Shown one piece after another: positions 16,209-25,427 of a DNA stretch of 64,000 bases. The number at the start of each line of letters is the position of its first letter. Position 1 is the stretch's first letter. A program made the translations under genes and the position numbers. The DNA comes from CADCWN01 sp046328475 (lineage in GTDB: Bacteria > Chloroflexota > Chloroflexia > Thermomicrobiales > CADCWN01), in assembly GCA_046328475.1 (NCBI GenBank), contig JAXLWN010000019.1:36165-100164 (forward strand), read 5' to 3'. Below the pieces are notes generated by a model. That model saw only the letters and a program-made list of their open reading frames with translations. It was not told where the DNA came from and ran no database searches.

Positions 16209-16522
16209 TACCCTTCTCGCCTGGCATCCCAGCCGAGATGCTCCCGCACGAAGTTGGCCCCATAGCGGCGTACGGCGAGTCGTAGCAACACCTCACGCTC
16301 ATCTGCATCGGGATGTTGCTGACGAATATTCGCGAGGGCGAGCGCGATCGTCGTGCGATTTAAGGCGCGGACGCGCGCGATTTTCTCGGCACCGGACATC
16401 TTCCGGTAGGCATCGATGAGGAAGCGTTCGACGTCCGGGCTGGTATCCTCGCCGAACAGGCGCAGGTGAACTTCGTGCGGTCGTTTCTTCGGCGGCGCGG
16501 CGTCTGCTGACGAATGCTCCAT
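16205..16522 (-). CDS. Small helical partner of the nucleotidyltransferase
   Basis: 105 residues, mostly helical and charged. The conserved part is SPDVERFLIDAYRKMSGAEK, then ANIRQQHPDADEREVLLRLA and VREHLGWD at the C-terminus. The ATG at 16522 is preferred over an upstream in-frame ATG because it starts the conserved family. It is translated first and overlaps the nucleotidyltransferase, an arrangement typical of antitoxin-toxin pairs. Its function is unknown. Confidence 0.78.
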   Translation of the reverse strand: MEHSSADAAPPKKRPHEVHLRLFGEDTSPDVERFLIDAYRKMSGAEKIARVRALNRTTIALALANIRQQHPDADEREVLLRLAVRRYGANFVREHLGWDARREGY

Positions 16523-16667
16523 GTGACCTCCCGGGTACGAGGCAAAGTCTAGCACGACCGGGCATGCCCATGGCATCAAGCACGGTGCATCCGCCGCGCC
16601 ATAACGCGGCGGGGCGACGCTGCTCGCGCGCCGCCCCGCAGTTGTCGTTACCGTTACCTGGCCGCCG

Positions 16668-17033
16668 TCAGTGCCGCCGCCGTCCGGGACGTCCGCTCGA
16701 CACCTGGTGGCGTGCGCTGCGGCCCACGGCCTGCGCGGGGGCGGGGCGCTGGACGGGGATCGGCTCGCCGCCGCGCGTCTGGCCGAGGTTGCGCCGCACC
16801 GGGAGCGTCGCGACGAGCTCGTCGCTGTGGCCCCGGCGCTCGACCGCGACCTCGACGCCCGCCGGATCGATATCGAGATGGCGCGAGATCACCTGCATGA
16901 TCTCGATCTTGATCGCTTCCATCGTCGCCGGGGTGAGGGCGAGGTGATCGGTCACCAGCACCTTCACCAGCCGATCTTTCGCCAGCTGCGCGCTGTTCGG
17001 CTCGCGCGCGAAGAGATTTCGGAAGAATCCCAT
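16668..17033 (-). CDS. minE: Cell division topological specificity factor MinE
   Basis: 121 residues. The N-terminal amphipathic membrane-binding and MinD-contact segment (MGFFRNLFAREPNSAQLAKD) and the topological domain (EIMQVISRHLDIDPAGVEVA) are recognisable. It stimulates MinD ATPase and drives pole-to-pole oscillation, placing the division site at midcell. It lies 15 bases after minD on the same strand. The C-terminal 25 or so residues are a Pro/Arg-rich extension beyond the usual length. Confidence 0.93.
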   Translation of the reverse strand: MGFFRNLFAREPNSAQLAKDRLVKVLVTDHLALTPATMEAIKIEIMQVISRHLDIDPAGVEVAVERRGHSDELVATLPVRRNLGQTRGGEPIPVQRPAPAQAVGRSARHQVSSGRPGRRRH

Positions 17034-17048
17034 GCCACCCTCCTCCCG

Positions 17049-17855
17049 CTAGCTCGCCACGCGCTGGTGCGGGCGGAAGATGCTGAGCACCCGGCTCAGG
17101 AAGCCCTCGCCGGTCGGGATGACGATCGGCACCGTCTCGCCGAGCAGGCGCTGCGCGATCTCGCGGTAGGCCCGCCCCGCCTTGCTGCTGTTCGAGAGAA
17201 CCGCCGGTTCGCCCCGGTTGGAGGCCATCACGATCGTGCTGTCCTCCGGCACGATGCCGACCAGGTCGATCGCCAGGATATCCTGCACATCGTCGGTCGT
17301 CATCATCTCGCCGCGCTGCACCAGCGAGGGGTTGAGGCGGTTGAGGATGAGGCGCGGCGGCGGCAGTTCGGCCGCCTCCACCAACCCGATGATCCGGTCG
17401 GCGTCGCGCACCGCCGAGACCTCGGGCGTCGTCACCACCAGCACCTCGTCGGCCCCGGCGATGGCGTTGCGGAAGCCCTGCTCGATCCCGGCGGGCGAAT
17501 CGACGATCACGAAGTCGAACTGCTGCTTCAGCTTGTGGCAGAGGTCGGCCATCTGCTCGGGCGAGACGGCCTCCTTGTCGCGCGTCTGCGCGGCCGGGAT
17601 GAGGCAGAGGTTGGGGTGGTGCTTGTCGCGGATGAAGGCCTGCTTCAGCCGGCAGTTCCCCTCGACCACATCGACGAGGTCGTAGACGATCCGGTTCTCC
17701 AGCCCCAGCACGATGTCGAGGTTGCGCAGGCCGATATCGGCGTCGATCAGGCAGGCGGTCTTGCCCGACAGCGCCAGCGCCATCCCCAGGTTGGCGGTCG
17801 TCGTCGTCTTGCCGACGCCCCCCTTCCCCGAGGTCACGGTGATGCAGCGTCCCAT
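17049..17855 (-). CDS. minD: Septum site-determining ATPase MinD
   Basis: ParA/MinD-type ATPase, 268 residues. The deviant Walker A KGGVGKTT is at 11-18, with LIDADIGLRNLDIVLGLENR and VIVDSPAGIEQGFRNA further on. The C-terminal FLSRVLSIFRPHQ is the membrane-targeting amphipathic helix. It recruits MinC to the membrane to block FtsZ away from midcell. An inverted heptamer array separates it from minC. Confidence 0.96.
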   Translation of the reverse strand: MGRCITVTSGKGGVGKTTTTANLGMALALSGKTACLIDADIGLRNLDIVLGLENRIVYDLVDVVEGNCRLKQAFIRDKHHPNLCLIPAAQTRDKEAVSPEQMADLCHKLKQQFDFVIVDSPAGIEQGFRNAIAGADEVLVVTTPEVSAVRDADRIIGLVEAAELPPPRLILNRLNPSLVQRGEMMTTDDVQDILAIDLVGIVPEDSTIVMASNRGEPAVLSNSSKAGRAYREIAQRLLGETVPIVIPTGEGFLSRVLSIFRPHQRVAS

Positions 17856-17866
17856 GAGTCCTCCAG

Positions 17867-17977
17867 TAGTCAGTAGTCAGTAGTCAGTAGTCAGTTTCTC
17901 GCACGAAGCACATGCTTTTCGGTATTGCGCAAGCTCCGAGTAAGACACTGACTACTGACTACTGACTACTGATAACT
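17867..17977. repeat. Inverted heptamer-array locus C
   Basis: Four AGTAGTC units (17867-17895) face an inverted arm of ACTGACT/ACTACTG units (17945-17972) across a centre of about 50 bases. It lies entirely in the minC-minD gap and ends next to the minC stop codon. Confidence 0.9.
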
Positions 17978-18771
17978 CACTTCGCATTCCACGGTTCAAC
18001 AATCAACCGCCCTTGCTCCAGGCGCGCTCGCTCCGGGCCGGAGGGGCGGCTGGCCTTCTTGGCCGTTTCGGAGGGCGGCAAGGCGTAGTGGCTGCCGATG
18101 CGGAGTTGGGTCGGGGTGAGGCCGAGGGCGCAGATGATCGCGTTGTTGTCGCCGAGCGCCCCGGCGTGGATGGTCCCCCGCACGACGCCCCAGACGATGA
18201 TGTCCCCGGAGGCCGCGACCTCCGCGCCGGGGTTCACGTCGCCGACGATGACGAGGTGGCCGTGATGCCGCACGCGCGCCCCGGAGCGGAGCGTGCGGCG
18301 GAGGTAGAGCGCCTCGACGATGTCGGGGTTCACCGCCGGGATGCCCTGCTGCGGCGAGAGCTGCTGCGGGGGCGGCGGCTGGCGCTCAACCGGCACGATG
18401 TGGAGCGGGTGGTAGCCCTGCTTGCGCAGGATCTCCCGCGCCTGGGGGCTGCTGGCGGTGAAGCCGCGCACGATCACGCCGCGCTCCTCCAGCACCCGGC
18501 GGTAGGCGGCGACCTCCTCCTCGGCGATCTCGCGCTGGCCCAGGTCCACGATGACCTCGGCCCCGCCGAAGAAGGCCTCGGCGCTGGCGAGGTGCGCCGC
18601 CAACGCCCCCATCACCTCGCCGGGGGAGACGGCCCGCGCGTCGTCGGGGACCGTCAGCAACAAGCCGTCGCGGGTGCCGCGCACCTTGATCAGCGCCGCA
18701 GCACCGCCCGCGCCCCGCCCCGGTCCCACCGGCGGCGGATCGTGGAGATAGCTCGGGGCCTGCTGTGCCAT
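17977..18771 (-). CDS. minC: Septum site-determining protein MinC
   Basis: Inhibitor of FtsZ assembly, 264 residues from the ATG at 18771, which has GAGGAG eight bases upstream; a more distal ATG (18819) lacks one. The N-terminal MinC_N-like domain includes IKVRGTRDGLLLTVP; a Pro/Gln-rich linker (PPPPQQLSPQQ) precedes the C-terminal beta-helix (RTLRSGARVRHHGHLVIVGD, then IIVWGVVRGTIHAG), which binds MinD and dimerises. Confidence 0.95.
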   Translation of the reverse strand: MAQQAPSYLHDPPPVGPGRGAGGAAALIKVRGTRDGLLLTVPDDARAVSPGEVMGALAAHLASAEAFFGGAEVIVDLGQREIAEEEVAAYRRVLEERGVIVRGFTASSPQAREILRKQGYHPLHIVPVERQPPPPQQLSPQQGIPAVNPDIVEALYLRRTLRSGARVRHHGHLVIVGDVNPGAEVAASGDIIVWGVVRGTIHAGALGDNNAIICALGLTPTQLRIGSHYALPPSETAKKASRPSGPERARLEQGRLIVEPWNAK

Positions 18772-19000
18772 CGCCGCGCTCCTCGCCCGACGGCTGCTGG
18801 CAACACTCCACCAGGGCATCGCGCATTGGCGCGAACACCACCTCGCGGCATGTTGCGATCAGTCGTCCGGCATTGACGCGATGGCGGTCGCGCCTACCAT
18901 CGGCCTCCCCGGCGCATCGTCCGGGGACGCCACTGCTGCCCGTGCTGGGCCGTACGTACAGTTTAGTGGTTCGGTGACGTATGGTCAAGTGGGAGGAGAC
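18772..19000. other. Gap upstream of minC
   Basis: About 230 bases between locus D and the minC start. Several antisense reading frames cross it but none has family-like sequence. No clear promoter was identified. Confidence 0.4.
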
Positions 19001-19110
19001 GTGAGTCGTGAGTCGTGAGTCGTGAGATTCTTGCTTCTAGCTGGTGACCGCTGGTGCAGGCACTCGCTTCGCGTAACTCTCTCACGACTCACGTCTCACG
19101 TCTCACGACT
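19001..19110. repeat. Inverted heptamer-array locus D
   Basis: GTCGTGA-type units (19001-19027) and the inverted arm CTCACGACTCACGTCTCACG (19080-19110) surround a centre of about 53 bases. The right arm supplies the stop codon of the PBP2 gene (TCG TGA read on the minus strand). One unit type in that arm has the variant ACGTGAG. Confidence 0.88.
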
Positions 19111-21631
19111 TCTTCCGTGCAAACCAGGCGTTGATCATGCCGTTGGCGACGGGGGCCGCGATCGTGGCGGAGGCGGTGCCGCCCTCCACGAAGGCGACGA
19201 CACAGATTTCGGGGTTGTCGTAGGGGGCGAAGGCGGCGGTCCAGGCGTGGGCGCGCAGCAGCAGGCCATCGTCATCCACCTCAGTGCCGTATTCCGCCGT
19301 CCCGGTCTTCACCCCGGCGGTGAGCCCGTTCGGGAGTGGGAATTGCTCCGTGCCGGGGATCACGTTCCCCTGCTCGTCGAACTTTGGTGCGACCAGGCCA
19401 CGAACCTGGATGCCGTACTTGGCGAGTTCGGGGTCGGGGCGGTGCCAATCGACATTCATCCGCATCCCCTCGCGCACCATGTCGAGGTGCTGGGCGGCGA
19501 TCGGCAGCTTGCGGATGACGGATGCTTGCGGCCCGCGCACGACGTTGCCGTCGTCATCGAGAATCTGGTGGACCAGGGTCGGCTTATAGAGCGTGCCGCG
19601 ATTGGCGACGGCCGCCGTGGCGTTGCAGAGTTGCAGCGGGGTGACCAGATCGTAGCCCTGGCCGATCGCGGTCACGATCGTGTCGCCGATCGACCAGTAT
19701 TCGCCGGGGAAGTTCGTTTCCTTCCAATCGGGGCCTGGCACGATCCCCCGCACATCTTCCGGCAGTTCGATCCCGGTCTTCTCGCCGTAGCCGAAGGCGC
19801 GCAGGTATTCGTTGATGCGCTCGATGCCCAATCCGCTGAACCAGTGCTTCTCGGGGTCGCCCGGCTGGTAGTAGTGGGTATATTCGCCCGCCTCGTCCTG
19901 CTGGCGGGGGCCGCCGACGTTGTAGAAGAAGACGTCGCAGGAGGTCGCCAGCGCCTCGCGCACGTCGAGTTCCTGGTGCTGCTCGTCGCGGGTCCAGCAC
20001 CAGAAGAAGTTGCGCTTGTAGCTCCAGGTCTCCTCGATCTCGATGTGCCCTCGGCAGCGGAACTTGGTGTCGGGCTTGATCGCCCCCCCCTGCAAGCCGG
20101 CGGCGGCGATGAAGGACTTCATCGTCGAACCGGGGGGAACCTCGTAGGAGATGGTGCGATTGATCAGCGGGTGGCGCTTCTCCTTGTCCGGGACATCCTT
20201 CTCCAACAGCGTGTCGAACGCGGCCTGGGAGATACCCCCGGAGAAGAGGTTGGGGTCGTAGCTGGGGATGCTGACCAGGGCCAGCACCTCGCCGTTGCGC
20301 GGGTCGATCGCCACGGCGGCACCAGCCTGGATCGGGAAGGGTCGAACCTTATCAAACCGCCCCTCGCCGCGCCACCGCTCGTTCTCCCCTTCGAGGTAGG
20401 GGTGCACGGCATCGATCTGCCGCTGGAGGATGGCGATGACTTCCTTCTGGTAGTCGAGCGGGATCGTCAGGACGACACCGTTGCCATTGACCGGCTCCAG
20501 GCGGCCCTCGGGGTATTCGCCGACGACCCGGCCGGCGGCGTTGATCCGGGCGACCACCTTGCCGCGCTTGCCGCGCAGGATCGGCTCCAGCCCGGCCTCG
20601 ATGCCCGCCTTCCCGAGATAATCGTTCAGGCCATAGATCGGGATCGTCTCGTTGTCGGTCGGGTCGATGACCGGGTCGCCGCGATCGTCGCGCAGGATGT
20701 TGCTGTCCCACTCTTCCTTGGTGATCGGCCCGGTGTAGCCGAGGATGTGCCCGATCTCCGCGCCGACGTGGTAGCGGCGGGTGAGCGCATTGTCGGAGAT
20801 CTGCACGCCGGGGAAGTAGAGGCGGTTCGCCTCGATCCCCATCGCGATATCCTTCGACACGCCGGTCTTGATCGTCAACGGATTGTACTGGTCGTAGAAA
20901 CCGAAGGTATCGACCTGGTAGGCGACCGGGTTGACGACGTGGACGGCGAGCAGGTCGTTTTCGAGCGCCCGCGCCGCCGCGATCTGCTCCGGCGTCAGTT
21001 CGTCCTTGCCCTCGGGCACCTTGATCATCGCCTGGGCGGCGACCTTCTTGGACGCGGCCGAGGCTATCTCGCGCTCCACCGGATCTTTGATCAGATCGAG
21101 CGTCAGCTTCAGCGCCGACGCGAGCCGATTGTAGATCTCGTCGCGCAGCTTCTCGTCCTTCGGCAGTTCGCTCGTGCGCAGGACGAGGATGTCGCCCATG
21201 CCGAGGTGTTTCGCGAGCGTCTGGAAGATCGCGCGGCGCTCGGCCAGCCCCTCGTCGGTCTCGTCGGTGGGCAGGCTGATCGGGACGATCGCGACCGACC
21301 AACTCTTGACGTTGTCGGCGATCAAGGTGCGGTCCCGGTCGTAGAGCATGCCGCGCGCCTGGTTGAGGACGAAGAAGCGCTTGTTGTACTCCTCCTGCTT
21401 GCCAACCCAGGCGTCGTGGTCGCGCACCTGCAACTGCCAGAGCCGCGCGGTGAGCGCGGTGAAACCGGCGGCGGCGAGCCCCTTGAAGACGAAGGTGCGG
21501 CGGGTGAGCCGTCGGTAATCGGCGGTCTGCTCCGGGGCGCGCGGCCGTTTCTTGTCGGCCATGCGCTCGATTTCGATCCGCTTCCGCACCCGCCAGGGTG
21601 CCGGTTCGATGGCCGTCCTACGCCCGAGCAT
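19103..21631 (-). CDS. mrdA: Penicillin-binding protein 2 (MrdA-like transpeptidase)
   Basis: Class B PBP for elongation, 842 residues. A membrane anchor (about 48-66) is followed by the pedestal domain and the transpeptidase domain. SxxK is in PPGSTMKSFIA (about residue 501), the SxD motif in TSCDVFFYNVGG and KTG in GVKTGTAEYG (about 773). The start overlaps mreD by 14 bases; an ATG at 21562 (MADKKRPRAPEQ) is an alternative. It should act with RodA and the MreBCD system in lateral wall synthesis. The stop codon lies in a heptamer array. Confidence 0.95.
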   Translation of the reverse strand: MLGRRTAIEPAPWRVRKRIEIERMADKKRPRAPEQTADYRRLTRRTFVFKGLAAAGFTALTARLWQLQVRDHDAWVGKQEEYNKRFFVLNQARGMLYDRDRTLIADNVKSWSVAIVPISLPTDETDEGLAERRAIFQTLAKHLGMGDILVLRTSELPKDEKLRDEIYNRLASALKLTLDLIKDPVEREIASAASKKVAAQAMIKVPEGKDELTPEQIAAARALENDLLAVHVVNPVAYQVDTFGFYDQYNPLTIKTGVSKDIAMGIEANRLYFPGVQISDNALTRRYHVGAEIGHILGYTGPITKEEWDSNILRDDRGDPVIDPTDNETIPIYGLNDYLGKAGIEAGLEPILRGKRGKVVARINAAGRVVGEYPEGRLEPVNGNGVVLTIPLDYQKEVIAILQRQIDAVHPYLEGENERWRGEGRFDKVRPFPIQAGAAVAIDPRNGEVLALVSIPSYDPNLFSGGISQAAFDTLLEKDVPDKEKRHPLINRTISYEVPPGSTMKSFIAAAGLQGGAIKPDTKFRCRGHIEIEETWSYKRNFFWCWTRDEQHQELDVREALATSCDVFFYNVGGPRQQDEAGEYTHYYQPGDPEKHWFSGLGIERINEYLRAFGYGEKTGIELPEDVRGIVPGPDWKETNFPGEYWSIGDTIVTAIGQGYDLVTPLQLCNATAAVANRGTLYKPTLVHQILDDDGNVVRGPQASVIRKLPIAAQHLDMVREGMRMNVDWHRPDPELAKYGIQVRGLVAPKFDEQGNVIPGTEQFPLPNGLTAGVKTGTAEYGTEVDDDGLLLRAHAWTAAFAPYDNPEICVVAFVEGGTASATIAAPVANGMINAWFARKKS

Positions 21632-22124
21632 AATTCTCGTTCCGTTCGATCCAGCGATTCAGCAGCTGCACGAGCACGTAGAGCGGGGGGACCATCAGCG
21701 AGTTGAGCAAGGCCCCGAGCGTGCTCAGTTGCACCAGCGCGACGAAGTTCATGTGCCCGCCGAGCAGGGGCGCGAGCAGGGTCTGCGCCAGGCCGTGGCA
21801 GAAGGTCGCCACCATCGCCATCAGCATCGGGAAGAGCAGGCCGCTCTGGAAGAAGGGGCTGCGGCTGAACCAGGCGGTGATCGTCACCGGCACCAGGATC
21901 AGCGCGGCGCTGCCGAACGGCGACATCGTGAGCAAGTCGAGAAAGAGCCCGATCCCGAAGGTCCAGAGCAAGCCCTCGCCCGGTTCGCGCCCCGCGCACC
22001 AGAGCAGCAAGGCCACCAGCAGCAGGTCCGGCATGATCCCCAGGAACCGCGCCATCGGCAGGACCGTCGTCTGGAGCAAGGCGAAGAACATCAGCAGTGT
22101 CGCGAAAAAGACTCGTGGCAGCAT
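21618..22124 (-). CDS. mreD: Rod shape-determining protein MreD
   Basis: 168 residues with five or six membrane helices and the family elements MPDLLLVALLLWCAG and GIGLFLDLLTMSPFGSAALI. It is part of the elongasome, with MreB, MreC, PBP2 and RodA. mreB and mreC would normally precede it, but here the upstream 300 bases are repeat-rich and then a divergent gene begins, so mreD-mrdA is detached from mreBC. Confidence 0.92.
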   Translation of the reverse strand: MLPRVFFATLLMFFALLQTTVLPMARFLGIMPDLLLVALLLWCAGREPGEGLLWTFGIGLFLDLLTMSPFGSAALILVPVTITAWFSRSPFFQSGLLFPMLMAMVATFCHGLAQTLLAPLLGGHMNFVALVQLSTLGALLNSLMVPPLYVLVQLLNRWIERNENYARA

Positions 22125-22441
22125 GCCCTCAGACCTTTACCCGGTCGCGCCAGCGTCGCCCGGAATCGCTCGATCCCTCCGCTTTCCAGGTCGCGTCCGA
22201 AGGATAGCACAGTCGTCGGAGGGGCGACAATGATGTACGGACGGCGCGTTGTGTCGATTTGTCAGTGCGTTCGTGCGTTTGTGCGTTCGTAAACGCCACC
22301 AGCAGACGAGCACACAAACATAGGAACGCATAACCCCACCCACTTGCAACACCTTGCCCCATTGCCGCAAGATAGCGCGTGCAATCGAGCGGCACCAGAC
22401 GGACTGACACACTGACGCACTGACGCACAAAGGAAAACTCG
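22125..22441. repeat. 317-base divergent spacer with inverted short tandem repeats
   Basis: Two repeat blocks: GTGCGTT-type units (22260-22293, GTCAGTGCGTTCGTGCGTTT) and, in opposite orientation, ACTGACGC units (22398-22427). The second ends just before the AAAGGA Shine-Dalgarno of the glycoside hydrolase. The block between them is about 100 bases of unrecognised sequence and must hold any divergent promoter. Confidence 0.7.
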
Positions 22442-25078
22442 GTGAGCCAACCAACCGCCAGCGACCACGACTTGCGCCTCCCGGACTGGGGGCCATACAC
22501 CAAACGCTACATCGGCGTGTCGCACATCGCCGACCGGCAGCGCGGGCTGCGCTTCGACCTGAGCGTCTTCCCCGGCTTCTACCGCCGCCGGGTGGACGTG
22601 CCGAACGTGCTCTGGGAGTCGGGCTACCACCCGCGCGAGGCGTCGCCCGACCTGCGCTACTTCGCGCACCGCCACGAATTGCAGGGGCGCGACCAGGTCT
22701 ACTGCGACATCGCCTACTCCGCGATCGACGAGGGCGCGCGGCTGGTCTGCTGCACCTGCGTGAACCACAGCGAGGCCCCGCAGACGCTCGTGATGCACTG
22801 GATGGCCTCGCTCAACTTCCCCACCCTGCGCGCCAACGCGCCTGACCTCCTCTACCCCGCCGAGGCGAAGCTGCCCGATGGGGCGACCTGGATTGACGCG
22901 CTCGATTATGTCAATCTCACCTTCGCCACCCCGCGCCCGACCGACACGCTCGTGCCCGACGGGCTGCGGCGCGGCGAGACGCGCGGGCACGGCTTCACCG
23001 GTGGCACGGGGATCGGCCAGCACTTCGGGCGCGAGCCGGGCGACCGGGTCATCTTCCGCCCGGCGCTGCACCGCGCCATGCCCGACGCGGCGCTGGTGTT
23101 GCGCTATCGCCTCGCGACCGGCAACCCGATCACCCTCGAACTGAGCGGCCTCGTCGCCACGCGGCTCAACCTGCTCGGCGATGGCAATTTCCTGACCGTG
23201 ACAGTGCCGGTCGGCGACCTCGCGGCGGTGGAGCACGAGCTGACGATCACGAGCGGCGGCGGCGCGGCGATCGACCTCGACGGCTTCGCGATCGTCGCCG
23301 CGCGCGAGGCACCGCTGGTGCGCTTCGTCCCGGTGCGCTGGCAGCCGCAGCCCGAGATCCTGCCCGGCCCGCACGCGCGCAGCGTGCTGCTGCGCTACCC
23401 CGACCTCGACCACTGGTATGGCCTCGCCTGGGACGGCGAGGCCGGCGAGGTGCGCGGCTTCCACACCGACGACCTCGACTCGACACTGCGCATCGCGGTC
23501 CACCACCACACGCGCCGCGTCTTCAATGGTCCGGGCGAGGGGCACTTCACCAACGTCTTCATCCGCCCCATCCCGCTCGCGCCGGGCGAGACGCTGGCGC
23601 TCTACGGCGTCGTCTGCGCCGGGGGGCGCGAAGAAGTGGAAGAGCGGCTGCGCGGCTACGCGGCGGGGGTGATCGACAAGGCCGCGACCCACGAGGCGGC
23701 GCGCAACGGCCGCTTCCTGCCGCAGCCGTCGCCGAGCGGCGAGCCGTTCGCCCCCAGCCAGGAGCGGATGGCCGCGACGCTGCTGACCAACGTGGTCTTC
23801 CCGATCTACGCGCGCCGCAACTACATTCGCCACAATACGCCGGGGCGCTGGTGGGATAGCCTCTACACCTGGGATTCGGGCTTCATCGGCCTGGGGCTGG
23901 CCGAACTCGACTTCGACCGCGCGACCGACTGCCTGCGCGCCTACCTGACGCCGGAGGGGGACGCCGACGCCGCCTTCATGCACCACGGCAGCCCGGTCCC
24001 GACGCAATTCGCGCTTTTCCTCGATCTCTGGAACCGCACGCAATCGCGCGAGCTGCTGGAATGGTGCTACCCGCGCCTGCGGCAATACCACCGCTTCCTC
24101 GCCGGGAAGATCGGCAGTTCGACCACCGACCGCTTCCACTCCGGGCTGCTGCAAACCTGGGACTACTTCTACAACTCGGGCGGCTGGGACGACTACCCGC
24201 CGCAGGTCTACGCCCACGACCAGGGGTTGGCGGCGACCGTCGCGCCGGTGATCACCTCGTCGCAGGTGATCCGCACCGCGAAGATTCTGCGCCACGCCGC
24301 CGGGGCGCTCGGGTTGGCGGCGGATGTGGCCGAGTACGACGCCGACATCGCGCGCCTGGGCACGGCGGTGCAGCGCCACGCCTGGGACAATGAACTGGGC
24401 TACTTCGGCTATGTGCAGCACACCAGGAGCGGCATGCCGCTCGATATCGTGCGCGACCGGGGCGGCACGAACCTCAACCAGGGGCTGGATGGTGCCTATC
24501 CGCTCGTCGCGGGCATCTGCACCCCCGAGCAGGAGGAGCGGCTACTCGCCCACCTCTGCGCCGGAGCGCCTCTGGACCGCGATCGGCCTGACCGCCGTGG
24601 ACCAGTCGGCCCTACTATCGCGCCGACGGCTACTGGAACGGCACGGTCTGGATGGCGCGCACCAGTGGTATTTCGAAGACGCTGCTCGACCTCGGCCAGC
24701 CCGACCTCGCGCGCCGGATCGCGCAGACCGCGCTCGAAGTCTGGCGGGATGAGGTGGAGCGATCCGGCACCTGCGCCGAGCATTTTGTGGTCGCCACCGG
24801 ACGCGGCGCGGGCTGGCACCACTTCGGGGGGCTCTCCGCGCCGGTCCTCCCAGTGGTTCGGGGCCTACCACCGCCCCGGTCGCCTGACGACCGGCCTCGA
24901 CATCTGGGTGGAATCCTGCCAGTGGGAGGAGGGGCACAACGGCGTGGTCGCCACGCTGGTGCGCCGTGGCGATCCGCGCCACCGCGCCGCGATCCTGGCG
25001 ACGGTGCCCGCCACGCGCGTCTATCTGGTCAGCTGGAACAACGCCCCGGTCGAGCACACCGTGGATATAGCGGCCTGA
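22442..25078 (+). CDS. (alpha/alpha)6-barrel glycoside hydrolase, frame-disrupted near 3' end
   Basis: Large cytosolic sugar hydrolase resembling the GH63/trehalase-like (MGH1-type) catalytic domain. It starts at GTG 22442 after AAAGGA. Residues 1-420 look like beta-rich accessory domains; the catalytic barrel starts near PGRWWDSLYTWDSGFIGLGL, with TWDYFYNSGGWDDYPPQVYA further on. The frame fails near 24550; DLGQPDLARRIAQTALEVW and GAGWHHFGGLSAPV continue in a second frame and QWFGAYHRPGRLTTGLDIWV returns to the first. After the stop at 25078 the similar-looking LRIDLATRYNWNPYTGINPE occurs in yet another frame, so the true end may be near 25230 or beyond. Substrate unknown. Confidence 0.75.
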   Translation: MSQPTASDHDLRLPDWGPYTKRYIGVSHIADRQRGLRFDLSVFPGFYRRRVDVPNVLWESGYHPREASPDLRYFAHRHELQGRDQVYCDIAYSAIDEGARLVCCTCVNHSEAPQTLVMHWMASLNFPTLRANAPDLLYPAEAKLPDGATWIDALDYVNLTFATPRPTDTLVPDGLRRGETRGHGFTGGTGIGQHFGREPGDRVIFRPALHRAMPDAALVLRYRLATGNPITLELSGLVATRLNLLGDGNFLTVTVPVGDLAAVEHELTITSGGGAAIDLDGFAIVAAREAPLVRFVPVRWQPQPEILPGPHARSVLLRYPDLDHWYGLAWDGEAGEVRGFHTDDLDSTLRIAVHHHTRRVFNGPGEGHFTNVFIRPIPLAPGETLALYGVVCAGGREEVEERLRGYAAGVIDKAATHEAARNGRFLPQPSPSGEPFAPSQERMAATLLTNVVFPIYARRNYIRHNTPGRWWDSLYTWDSGFIGLGLAELDFDRATDCLRAYLTPEGDADAAFMHHGSPVPTQFALFLDLWNRTQSRELLEWCYPRLRQYHRFLAGKIGSSTTDRFHSGLLQTWDYFYNSGGWDDYPPQVYAHDQGLAATVAPVITSSQVIRTAKILRHAAGALGLAADVAEYDADIARLGTAVQRHAWDNELGYFGYVQHTRSGMPLDIVRDRGGTNLNQGLDGAYPLVAGICTPEQEERLLAHLCAGAPLDRDRPDRRGPVGPTIAPTATGTARSGWRAPVVFRRRCSTSASPTSRAGSRRPRSKSGGMRWSDPAPAPSILWSPPDAARAGTTSGGSPRRSSQWFGAYHRPGRLTTGLDIWVESCQWEEGHNGVVATLVRRGDPRHRAAILATVPATRVYLVSWNNAPVEHTVDIAA

Positions 25079-25427
25079 TCACCATCCGCGCCCGCAGGCG
25101 CGACCACCGGCACCCTGCGGATCGACCTCGCCACCCGCTACAACTGGAACCCGTACACCGGCATCAACCCGGAGCGCCCGGACGAGCGGATCGATCCGGA
25201 TGCAGAGAGCGACTGCGGGGGAGGGAGTGACGACGGTAACGAGAATGAGGGGAGACGGATTCTTCGCTGCGCTCGGAATGACACCTGCTCAAAGGCACAG
25301 CCCTCGGTGGTGTCATTCAGCGAAGAATCCGTAAGCCCCCTTACGACTTACATCGTGACATGACGACTCGTCCCTCGTTACTCGTCCCTCGTTACTCGTT
25401 ACTCGTCACTCGTGTTGGAGGAACGCC
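25079..25427. repeat. Gap with long inverted repeat and heptamer array
   Basis: An inverted repeat of 24-31 bases per arm (25255-25285 and 25310-25333; ATTCTTCGCTGCGCTCGGAA type) encloses a 24-base loop containing AAAGGCACAGCCC. ACTCGTT/CCTCGTT units (25366-25408) follow and end before the GGAGG of the esterase gene. Part of the first 150 bases may be the true 3' end of the hydrolase gene. Confidence 0.75.

Noticed and set aside
16671..17876. Long plus-strand frame opposite minE and minD
   Set aside because: Antisense to two unmistakable genes; no family-like sequence.
17867..17977. Regular direct repeats suggest a CRISPR array (here and at the other heptamer loci)
   Set aside because: Units are only 7-8 bases, directly abutting with no spacers, and no cas genes are in the window.
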